A DNA stretch of 10,904 nucleotides, from positions 7,015-17,918 of the forward strand of contig DOMD01000217.1 in assembly GCA_003510525.1 (NCBI GenBank). Direction: 5' to 3'. Shown piece after piece: positions 1 through 5,534 of the stretch. A model generated the notes under the pieces. The model worked only from the letters and a program-made list of their open reading frames with translations, was not told the origin of the DNA and searched no databases. The first letter of the stretch is position 1. Each line of letters begins with the position of its first letter. The DNA is from Candidatus Omnitrophota bacterium (GTDB lineage Bacteria; Omnitrophota; Gorgyraeia; Gygaellales; UBA12090). The position numbers and the translations under genes are program-made.

Positions 1-405
1 CAAAACATCTTTTTCCTTCTTTTTAAGCCCGTTATTCATCATTTCATTAACAATCAAACGGCTGTTAAGCTTATCAAAGAAAAATCCGCTTTCATCAACC
101 ACAATATCCTTAAGACAGAAAGAACCCTCAGCATTATACGCCACAGGCTCCTCCAGGCTAAGCATATCCGCCCTGACTTTGTGGGTGCGGATATAGTTTT
201 GAATGTGGAAATAACAGCTCCGGATGATATAACTTACGGTTTTGTCCTGAAATTCGCCGTTCTTAGAACGTTTCCATAAATTTATCAAAGCCTCCTGACA
301 GAGGTCGTCAGCATCTATAAAGCCCAGGAATCTCCTTTTCGCGGAAATTCTCTTTAAGGCGGGCTTAAACTTGTGTGCTAATTCTGTAAATTCTTGCGTA
401 TTCAT
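1..405 (-). CDS. ECF-like sigma-70 family RNA polymerase sigma factor (3' end outside window)
   Basis: The first 135 codons are open from an ATG at 405 to the window edge, with no stop seen. Residues about 28-45 read DADDLCQEALINLWKR, the region 2 core-binding and -10 recognition motif of small sigma-70 factors. The last visible residues, GLKKKEKDVL, match the start of the region 4 helix-turn-helix (compare LSxREREVL). In this family the protein binds core RNA polymerase and directs it to a specific promoter set. The ATG has no good Shine-Dalgarno; a TATAAT-like stretch abuts it. The frame stays open upstream to 487, and a GTG at 432 preceded by GGGG is an alternative start, but the sigma homology begins just after the ATG. 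A 16-bp hairpin lies 35 bases upstream, and a promoter plus terminator lie further up. No anti-sigma factor is visible. Family confidence is good; its regulon is unknown. Confidence 0.82.
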   Translation of the reverse strand, partial: MNTQEFTELAHKFKPALKRISAKRRFLGFIDADDLCQEALINLWKRSKNGEFQDKTVSYIIRSCYFHIQNYIRTHKVRADMLSLEEPVAYNAEGSFCLKDIVVDESGFFFDKLNSRLIVNEMMNNGLKKKEKDVL

Positions 406-439
406 ATTATAAAAAATAAAAATCCCAAACACAGCTTTT

Positions 440-478
440 ACCCCGTTACACCCCGCCCTAAACGGGGTGTAACGGGGT
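440..478. repeat. Perfect 16-bp inverted repeat ahead of the sigma factor gene
   Basis: Bases 440-455 pair perfectly with 463-478 around a 7-base loop (ccctaaa). The arm reads ACCCCGTTACACCCCG. The hairpin ends 35 bases before the sigma factor ATG, and no U tract follows in the minus transcript, so it is not a standard intrinsic terminator. It could be a dispersed palindromic repeat, an mRNA-stabilising hairpin in the 5' leader, or a protein-binding site. It lacks the GTAG head of the other elements in this window. Confidence 0.85.
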
Positions 479-530
479 TTATTTTCTTAGCTATATTTGG
501 GACCTCTTTATCCCTATTCCGCGGTTACAA

Positions 531-569
531 TAAAAAAAGCGCTTAGATCGCACTTCCCATCTAAACGCT
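531..569 (-). terminator. Rho-independent terminator on the minus strand
   Basis: On the minus strand an 11-bp stem (559-569 with 538-548, one G-U pair) and a 10-base loop are followed directly by seven U residues (532-538, the first also closing the stem). This is a textbook intrinsic terminator. It lies downstream of the secreted-protein gene and only about 40 bases after the -10 box at 606-611. It may therefore end that upstream transcript, end a short independent RNA, or act as an attenuator for the sigma factor gene. Confidence 0.85.
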
Positions 570-599
570 GCTTTGCGTATTACTGCCTTGTAAACTTAT
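531..599 (-). ncRNA. Candidate small RNA or attenuated leader (about 70 nt)
   Basis: The inferred transcript starts near 599 from the promoter at 606-633 and ends at the terminator U tract near 531. It has no ATG and no plausible leader peptide. It consists of about 30 unstructured bases containing ACGCAAAGC and then the terminator hairpin. A good promoter and a good terminator this close together are what a small RNA gene looks like. The alternative is a 5' leader whose terminator gates expression of the sigma factor gene downstream. I match it to no known RNA family. Confidence 0.4.
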
Positions 600-605
600 G
601 ATTTA

Positions 606-633
606 AATATACCACATAAAACTATTCTGTCAA
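606..633 (-). promoter_or_regulatory. Sigma-70-type promoter with consensus -35 and extended -10
   Basis: On the minus strand TTGACA (633-628) is followed by a 16-base spacer and TATATT (611-606). TGG immediately before the -10 makes it an extended -10 element. A start near 599 is expected. An AT-rich (AAT)6 tract lies just upstream of the -35 and could act as an UP element. The promoter lies after the secreted-protein gene and ahead of the short terminated RNA and sigma factor gene. Confidence 0.7.
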
Positions 634-638
634 GAAAA

Positions 639-656
639 ATTATTATTATTATTATT
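639..656. repeat. (ATT)6 trinucleotide microsatellite
   Basis: Six perfect ATT units on the plus strand ((AAT)6 on the minus strand) end five bases upstream of the -35 box at 628-633. Repeat tracts here can change length by slippage. Because it is upstream of the -35, a length change would alter UP-element or activator spacing rather than the -35/-10 spacer. Confidence 0.9.
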
Positions 657-676
657 TAGGTTGCCCCTGTCTCTGA

Positions 677-1753
677 TTAATATAAAACCAAAGGGCTGAA
701 CTTAAGATTATAAAAGATAAGCCAACTAGTGGGAGCAATTGCCCGCCAGGCCTGTAAGGTCCAAGAGTCGCCGGCGGTCCCTTTATTGGTGGCCAAAATT
801 ATTGAGCCGTCGCTTTGCACGGTCTTGAGCGCTTCATTGTAGTAGGTATCGCCGTTGGAAGTATTATTGCTTTTATAAAAAGACAGGGCCATCTGCAGGG
901 TTCCCTCCAGCCAAACCGTATCCAGATTACTGTCAAAGTCAAATCCGGCTACCGTCTGGGAATTGTAGGTTTTGGAAAGTTTAAGATTTTTCTCCGCCCA
1001 GGTTAGGGCCTTGGAGTAGCTGCTCCCCAAAAGCAATACCCCCAAGGCCTGGACATCCACCACCTTGGTTGAATCATTTTTACCCCGGTTAAAACGCTCG
1101 CCATTCCATATGCTTGAGCCAGTCAGAAAAGTCTTTATTTTCTCAGCGCTAGTGGTATAGCTGGACACATTATTCAGCCTGCCGAAATTCCTGATCGCGC
1201 AATAGGCGATAATATTATGTTCGGTGCTTTTCCAGGTATCGCTTTTACTTCCCTTTATTCCTCCGTCGCTTGAATCCTGCAGAGACAATAAAAAATCAGC
1301 CAATTTTTTCTGAACAGTGTAGTAGGTCTTATCGTTTCTTAGCTTCTGATAGATATTTAAGGCCTGGAGCATCCAGGCGGAATTTCCGGCGTAAGAAATT
1401 CCATATCCGGCCCCGTTCGTGCCGGAATAAAGATAGCTTTCATAAGGAACCTCATACGAGCTATGATTTACCTCTTTAGACAAAGTGTCCAGGATTTCCT
1501 TAGCCAAACCAAAGTTTCCCTCAGCCATAGAAGCCATAGCGGCCAAGGCATTGTCGTACACATAACTTCGGTTTTCTCCGTCTTCTTGATAGGAGTCTAC
1601 CAAGCCGATGCCCTTGATTTGATTAGCGATAAAATTCTGAGCATTCCAGTCGCGTTTGGTATTCACAGTAGTGATGGCGCAAAAGGCGGAAGCGCTGCTA
1701 AAAACTAAAACCAAAAGCAATAACGTGAAAAATATTTTTCTGAACATTGTCAT
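677..1753 (-). CDS. Secreted alpha/alpha-toroid-like protein of unknown function
   Basis: This 358-residue protein starts with a clear signal peptide: Phe-Arg-Lys at 4-6, a hydrophobic core at about 7-18, and a signal peptidase I type site ASA at 21-23. The mature part is mostly alpha-helical, with recurring Gly/Trp/Tyr-rich turns such as YDNALAA (67-72), STEHN (176-180), VWLEGT (280-285) and a Trp-rich end (331-345). This pattern recalls six-hairpin (alpha/alpha) barrel proteins of the glycosidase or terpenoid-cyclase-like type. I cannot name an enzyme or catalytic residues, so a carbohydrate-related role is only a guess. Two start codons compete: ATG at 1753, with AAAGAG directly against it, and ATG at 1747, where the same AAGAG has a six-base spacing and may be the true start. 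The gene has its own promoter (1793-1820) and appears monocistronic. Confidence 0.75.
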   Translation of the reverse strand: MTMFRKIFFTLLLLVLVFSSASAFCAITTVNTKRDWNAQNFIANQIKGIGLVDSYQEDGENRSYVYDNALAAMASMAEGNFGLAKEILDTLSKEVNHSSYEVPYESYLYSGTNGAGYGISYAGNSAWMLQALNIYQKLRNDKTYYTVQKKLADFLLSLQDSSDGGIKGSKSDTWKSTEHNIIAYCAIRNFGRLNNVSSYTTSAEKIKTFLTGSSIWNGERFNRGKNDSTKVVDVQALGVLLLGSSYSKALTWAEKNLKLSKTYNSQTVAGFDFDSNLDTVWLEGTLQMALSFYKSNNTSNGDTYYNEALKTVQSDGSIILATNKGTAGDSWTLQAWRAIAPTSWLIFYNLKFSPLVLY

Positions 1754-1792
1754 CTCTTTATTTTAATAAGTTTATTCGTGATGTATAATTAA

Positions 1793-1820
1793 AATATACC
1801 ACACAAAGATAGAAAAACAA
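1793..1820 (-). promoter_or_regulatory. Extended -10 promoter of the secreted-protein gene
   Basis: On the minus strand TTGTTT (1820-1815), a 16-base spacer and TATATT (1798-1793) preceded by TGG form an extended -10 promoter. Transcription would start near 1786, leaving a leader of about 33 bases before the ATG at 1753. The stretch TGTGGTATATTT is identical to that of the promoter at 606-633, and the spacer lengths are equal. Confidence 0.6.
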
Positions 1821-1859
1821 GGGCAAAACGCGATTTTCGAGAAAACGCTTTCTCCGCCA

Positions 1860-1920
1860 GTAGGGAACGGTTTTCCCACTGTCGCGGGATCCCGCCTTTT
1901 GCGGGACAAACCGTTCCCTA
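1860..1920. repeat. GTAG-headed palindromic (REP-like) element
   Basis: The element starts with GTAG (1860-1863). A perfect 13-bp outer stem pairs 1861-1873 with 1908-1920. Inside are two mutually exclusive GC-rich hairpins that share 1890-1895: GCGGGA/TCCCGC with no loop (1884-1895), or TCCCGC/GCGGGA with a 5-base loop (1890-1906). GTAG followed by a palindrome is the known architecture of REP sequences moved by RAYT proteins. It is non-coding. Confidence 0.75.
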
Positions 1921-1941
1921 TATTCAATCTACAAGAATCAG

Positions 1942-2002
1942 TTTGTAGCGGTCAGCGTCAGCTGACCCTGCAATATCGCTGCCTTACGGCAGCCGCTACA
2001 AA
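1942..2002. repeat. Double-hairpin GTAG...CTAC element (BIME-like)
   Basis: A 10-bp outer stem (1942-1951 with 1993-2002, TTTGTAGCGG) encloses two hairpins: GGTCAGC/GCTGACC with loop gtca (1950-1967), and GCTGCC/GGCAGC with loop ttac (1978-1993). Each half begins with GTAGCGG on its own strand and continues into its own hairpin, so this is two REP-like units facing each other, as in bacterial interspersed mosaic elements. A related single unit is at 8724-8745. Confidence 0.78.
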
Positions 2003-2055
2003 TTACTATATGAGAATATCTAGAATAAAATCAGCCGGTCCCTTTTTTGTTCATT

Positions 2056-3396
2056 TCAAACCAAATGATAATATTTCTTTCCTTCGCCTTGCGCGTCAAG
2101 GGCGGATTCTATTTTTAACTCTTCTTTCTTCATTCTTAAGTCCAGGGGCCCGCTTTTATCAAAAGGAAAAACTACCTCTATTTTGGGAGAGAATATATCA
2201 TCTTCATTCTCTTCCCGGACTATGGCCACGCTTTTATCAGTTAAAGAAACAATCGTGCCTACCGGCCACACGCCCATTATCATAAAAAGCTTCTCCAGAA
2301 GTTCAGGTTCAAACATCTTGCCTTTTTCTTTAAGCATGAGACTATGAATAAACTCCGGGGGGTAACTTTTCTTATAGCTTCTTCTGGCGTTAAGGGCATC
2401 ATAGACATCGCAGAGGGAAACAATCAAGGAAGCAATATGCGGCCTGGCGGCGAAATAAAGCTTAGGGTAACCCCTGAGGTCATACCTGAGATGATGCTCA
2501 AAGGCGACTATTGCCGGAAGGACTCCTAATTGCCGGGTATGCCTTAAAAGTATATCCGAACCCAGCTCGGTGTGGCTTTTCATCATCTCAAATTCTTCAT
2601 CGCTAAGCTTATCCGGGCTTTTGATTAACTGCCCGGATACGTAAATCTTGCCGATATCATGGAATAACGCGGCCATGCCGATACTCAACACATCGTCTTT
2701 ATTAAAGCCGAGCCGGAAAGAAAAATACATAGACAATACAGCCGTATTCAAAAGATGGACAAAGGTGCCTATATCGTGCCTTTTCAGGGCGGCAAGCTTC
2801 AGGAATTCCTGATAACTCTTGAATAGATTCTCCATCATATTACCCAGCGTATATTTTAACTGCGGATAATCAAATGCCTCATTTTTTACAATAGCATCCA
2901 AAGAAACAGAAATCTTGCTTAAAGAATCTTCATACTGCCTTAAATAATTTACCGAATCCAGGACTTCTTTTTTTAAAGAGTTATCTCCGGCCTTTATTTT
3001 ACCGATGGCTATATTTTTTATTCCTTTATTCAACAAATACTCCTGGACGCCGGGGCCGATCTCATCTTTAGGAGTTATTAAAAATATGATGAAACCCGAC
3101 AATTCTTCTTTAGTAATTCCGCGGGTAAAGGCAATCCTCTCAATCCCTCTTTCCTTTAAATACTGGATAAAAGGCTTAACCGACTTGCTTAAATCAAAGA
3201 ATATCTCTTTTTCAAAAGCAAGTTCCTCCCCGATAATTCCGACTACCAACTCGCTTCTCTCACCCAGAAGATTCCGCAGGCTGTTATGCGCGTTCTCCAG
3301 AGACTCCTTAAACTTAGGATGCTCTAAAGGATATATCTTGGCTGACTGCAAAGATGAAATCAAGCTTCTTAATGAATTTTCAATGGCTTCTGCCAT
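2056..3396 (-). CDS. HD-GYP domain protein, probable cyclic dinucleotide phosphodiesterase
   Basis: This is a 446-residue cytoplasmic protein with no membrane segment. Residues about 1-135 form an N-terminal domain shared with the gene just upstream (HP at 26-27, then LL and a GxxxEEL-like region). Residues about 205-375 form an HD-GYP domain: H214, HDIGK at 246-250, H275, HH at 301-302, GYP at 309-311 and D330. These are the metal-binding positions of c-di-GMP phosphodiesterases. The usual HHExxDGxGYP is altered to HHLRYDLRGYP, so the second-shell Glu and one Gly are missing; metal ligands remain, but activity is not assured. A C-terminal tail (about 376-446) has a beta-rich pattern. The start has AAGGG six bases upstream. 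It follows the HEAT-like gene by 57 bases and is the last gene of the run. I infer c-di-GMP hydrolysis or sensing. Confidence 0.85.
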   Translation of the reverse strand: MAEAIENSLRSLISSLQSAKIYPLEHPKFKESLENAHNSLRNLLGERSELVVGIIGEELAFEKEIFFDLSKSVKPFIQYLKERGIERIAFTRGITKEELSGFIIFLITPKDEIGPGVQEYLLNKGIKNIAIGKIKAGDNSLKKEVLDSVNYLRQYEDSLSKISVSLDAIVKNEAFDYPQLKYTLGNMMENLFKSYQEFLKLAALKRHDIGTFVHLLNTAVLSMYFSFRLGFNKDDVLSIGMAALFHDIGKIYVSGQLIKSPDKLSDEEFEMMKSHTELGSDILLRHTRQLGVLPAIVAFEHHLRYDLRGYPKLYFAARPHIASLIVSLCDVYDALNARRSYKKSYPPEFIHSLMLKEKGKMFEPELLEKLFMIMGVWPVGTIVSLTDKSVAIVREENEDDIFSPKIEVVFPFDKSGPLDLRMKKEELKIESALDAQGEGKKYYHLV

Positions 3397-3428
3397 ACCT
3401 AACCCTTCTCTTTAAAGCCCGCGTCCGC

Positions 3429-3468
3429 TTATTCAGGCGGGGGATATGCCGGCCTATCCCCCGAATAA
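3429..3468. repeat. Imperfect palindrome spanning the stop of the HEAT-like gene
   Basis: GGGGGATA (3439-3446) pairs with TATCCCCC (3455-3462), and GCCGGC in the middle pairs with itself; one mismatch separates them. Outside, TTATTC (3429-3434) pairs with GAATAA (3463-3468) across a four-base bulge. On the minus strand this dyad encodes the last residues (LFGG) and the TAG stop of the HEAT-like gene at 3454. It has no U tract and no GTAG head. Confidence 0.75.
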
Positions 3469-5493
3469 ACTCTCCAGAGCGGCCTTCGCCTTTTCCCTAA
3501 CCTTCTTATTCCAGAAGAATCCCCTCCTGCTTAAGATAAGCAGAAAATCCCTCGCCGGCTCGGTCAGGCCCTCCTCAACCACAATATCAATATTCTCTTC
3601 TAAAACCTTGTTCTTCTTTCCCCAGGAATCCGGCATATCCAGAAGCAATTTTAAGGCTTCAGCCACCGCGTTACTTTGGCCGGCTTCGCTTCCCGGGCCT
3701 TCCTTAAATACTAAAACTCCAAGCGCTTCTTTCCTTAAGAAAACATTTTCTTCCTTAAGAATGGAGAATAATAAATTTTCATCCTGTTGGGGCAGCTCCC
3801 GCATAGCCTTAAGTATCTCCAACTTTACCAAACTATGCGAGAAGGAAAAAATATTTCTTAATATCTCTAAACTTAAAGCGGAGTGGATTTCCTGGACAGC
3901 CTCAATTAGAATCTTTAAGAATTCGGCGTCAGGGGACTTTTTCTTTAAATTGTCATAGAAAACATTCCGCGTATCCGGGAAGAATTTAAAATACATTTTC
4001 AAAATGCCGGGACTTATTCTGTTTTCATTAAATATTTTATTCAGATAATACTGCTCGCCCAAAAAACTTCTGTTGAGCAGATTTAGAAAACCCTCAAATT
4101 CCCCGCCAGGCGCGCCCTCGGCTTCCCGTCCCGCCTTTGGCTCGCCGAGGCGGACGCCGCGAGGCGAGCCCTCGGCTTCGCCGCGAGGCGAGCCTTGAAA
4201 AATAATATTTTCAATAGATGAAAGGGCGTCATTCTTTACCGGATCAAATACGCCGGAAAAACTTGATTCCTTCCTCCTCCTCTCGCAGATTTCCAGAAAA
4301 TGCCTCAAAAACTCCGTGTCTTTGTTTTTTAACACGGAATCAAGCTCCTCTTTAACCAAATCTTTAAGCAGGCTTAATTTTGTTTTATTCTTTTCCCCTA
4401 TAAGCGAATTAAGGATAAGAAACTGATAACTCGCGCGCGTGGATTCCAAGTCGAGGCCGCGAGAACCGGCCTCTTCAAAAAAAGTATTTTTAAATAAGAA
4501 TTCCAGGTTTTTACGGTAGGGGCCGTAATGCGCTTGGTCCTTGGCGGCAAAGAAAAGATCCTTAAGCCTTTTCACCGCTTGGGGATTAACCTCCGGAGGA
4601 TTCTTGGTTTTGATTTTATCGGCCAATGACAAAGCGGCGCGCTCATGCTGATTTTTATCTAAAAGGGAAGATAACAACTCAAAACTGAGGGCGTCAAAAT
4701 CTTTATCCGAAGCCGCCGCTTCCCATAAAATATCGCTCACCTCATCGCCGCTTAAGTCCTTAAAGAACACCCTCAGTTTTTCCAGTTTATCAATTTTAGC
4801 TATAGCCTTATCCCTTAAAATCAACTTGGCAATATCCTTAGAACACGTGTTGAATTTATCTTTTGCTTCATCCTTTAGATAGTTGAGAAAATTATAGATG
4901 TTTTTCCGTAAATCTTCGTTTTCTAAAAGATCATTAACCTTAAATTTCTCTATAATCTTACCGAAGTTATCCGCTAAGCCGAATATATCCTGAGGAGTTC
5001 CCTTCTCGGCGGCCTCCTGAAACATATGGGTCCAGATATCCTTGTATTCCTTTCCCTGGATCCCTAAGAGCCGGGAATAATCCAATCCCTTCGCCAGGAT
5101 AAAAGGCATATTTTCTTTTCCCAGAATAGCCTCTATCCCGCCTGCCTTAAGAATCTCTTTCGGAGCCAAAGAAACCCTGGAAATAAAAAAAATCAGCTCC
5201 TTGAAGCTGACGCCGCTTTTTATCTCTATTGTTTCAACTTTGCGGAAATGGAAAAATGAGGCTAATTCTTTAGACAGGCCGGACTTTTCCCAATTCTTAC
5301 CGTCTATGAAAAGCGAATTCGGGCTGATGCCGATTTTTATGGGGCTAAGAAAGACAAGGAGTGAATCCGCTTTTGCTTTTAGGTCTTCGGCGGATTTCAA
5401 GAAAACAGGATGGTCTTTAAAATAAACCGCGGCATTGTTCAGCGAGGTTTTAAGGCTGGCCAGAAAATCCTGCAAAGCCTCTTCTTTAGTCAT
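3454..5493 (-). CDS. HEAT-like helical repeat protein with N-terminal domain shared with the adjacent HD-GYP protein
   Basis: This is a 679-residue, highly charged and almost wholly helical protein with no signal peptide or membrane segment. Residues about 1-145 resemble residues 1-135 of the HD-GYP protein encoded next: a helix ending in HP (28-29), a LL-containing helix, then IGIxxxxLxxDG strands and a GVxxxEL helix. The rest is helical, with HEAT-type pairs clearest at about 555-595 (SLVKLEILKAMRELPQQDEN and the following helix). Such repeats normally serve as binding scaffolds, so a partner role for the HD-GYP protein is plausible. Residues 434-465 are a Gly/Arg/Glu/Pro-rich insert unlike the rest (see 4099-4194). 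The ATG at 5493 has no clear Shine-Dalgarno and lies 11 bases after a palindrome. The stop lies inside another palindrome. I do not recognise a named function. Confidence 0.75.
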   Translation of the reverse strand: MTKEEALQDFLASLKTSLNNAAVYFKDHPVFLKSAEDLKAKADSLLVFLSPIKIGISPNSLFIDGKNWEKSGLSKELASFFHFRKVETIEIKSGVSFKELIFFISRVSLAPKEILKAGGIEAILGKENMPFILAKGLDYSRLLGIQGKEYKDIWTHMFQEAAEKGTPQDIFGLADNFGKIIEKFKVNDLLENEDLRKNIYNFLNYLKDEAKDKFNTCSKDIAKLILRDKAIAKIDKLEKLRVFFKDLSGDEVSDILWEAAASDKDFDALSFELLSSLLDKNQHERAALSLADKIKTKNPPEVNPQAVKRLKDLFFAAKDQAHYGPYRKNLEFLFKNTFFEEAGSRGLDLESTRASYQFLILNSLIGEKNKTKLSLLKDLVKEELDSVLKNKDTEFLRHFLEICERRRKESSFSGVFDPVKNDALSSIENIIFQGSPRGEAEGSPRGVRLGEPKAGREAEGAPGGEFEGFLNLLNRSFLGEQYYLNKIFNENRISPGILKMYFKFFPDTRNVFYDNLKKKSPDAEFLKILIEAVQEIHSALSLEILRNIFSFSHSLVKLEILKAMRELPQQDENLLFSILKEENVFLRKEALGVLVFKEGPGSEAGQSNAVAEALKLLLDMPDSWGKKNKVLEENIDIVVEEGLTEPARDFLLILSRRGFFWNKKVREKAKAALESLFGG
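4099..4194. repeat. GC-rich in-frame repeat insertion within the HEAT-like gene
   Basis: This 96-base block (32 codons, residues 434-465) is very GC-rich inside an AT-leaning gene. It contains a 16-base direct repeat (4155-4170 and 4179-4194), a 12-base direct repeat (4114-4125 and 4168-4179) and an inverted pair GGCTCGCC/GGCGAGCC (4139-4146 with 4163-4170). It encodes GSPRGEAE followed by GSPRG again and a GREAEGAPGGE tail, which looks like a disordered linker. The reading frame is intact on both sides. It resembles palindromic elements that insert in frame into genes, as Rickettsia palindromic elements do, though no relation to that family is claimed. Confidence 0.7.
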
Positions 5494-5504
5494 TATCAGT
5501 TAGT

Positions 5505-5534
5505 AGTAGGGGCTGTTCGCGAACAGCCCCTACT
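5505..5534. repeat. Perfect 30-bp palindrome with GTAG/CTAC ends (REP-like)
   Basis: Bases 5505-5519 are the exact reverse complement of 5520-5534. The ends carry GTAG (5506-5509) and CTAC (5530-5533). Twenty-five bases (5509-5533) are identical to 6694-6718. Read on the minus strand, the GTAG head supplies the TAG stop codon of the zinc-ribbon HD gene (5530-5532). It lies in the gap before the HEAT-like start at 5493. It has no U tract. Confidence 0.85.

Larger units (their letters stand above)
1754..2055. other. 302-base non-coding stretch with a promoter and two palindromic elements
   Basis: Between the HD-GYP stop and the secreted-protein start I see no supportable gene on either strand. 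The stretch holds a minus-strand promoter near the secreted gene (1793-1820), a 61-bp GTAG-headed inverted repeat (1860-1920) and a 61-bp double-hairpin GTAG/CTAC element (1942-2002). No intrinsic terminator with a U tract follows the HD-GYP gene, so the palindromes may serve as transcript ends, or transcription may run through. Confidence 0.7.

Noticed and set aside
531..585. ACGCAAAGC in the minus-strand leader, resembling the core of the GEMM c-di-GMP riboswitch
   Set aside because: The GNRA-capped P1 stem, the second stem with its tetraloop receptor and the closing helix are absent. Only a nine-base match is left, and a terminator follows directly.
1860..2002. A CRISPR array or an rRNA/tRNA-like structure in the double palindromes
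   Set aside because: There are no regularly spaced identical repeats or spacers, and the two-hairpin fold lacks tRNA arms and a CCA-proximal acceptor pattern.
1899..2285. A 128-codon plus-strand frame starting in the palindromic element and running into the HD-GYP gene
   Set aside because: Most of it is antisense to clear HD-GYP coding sequence, and the rest is translated repeat.
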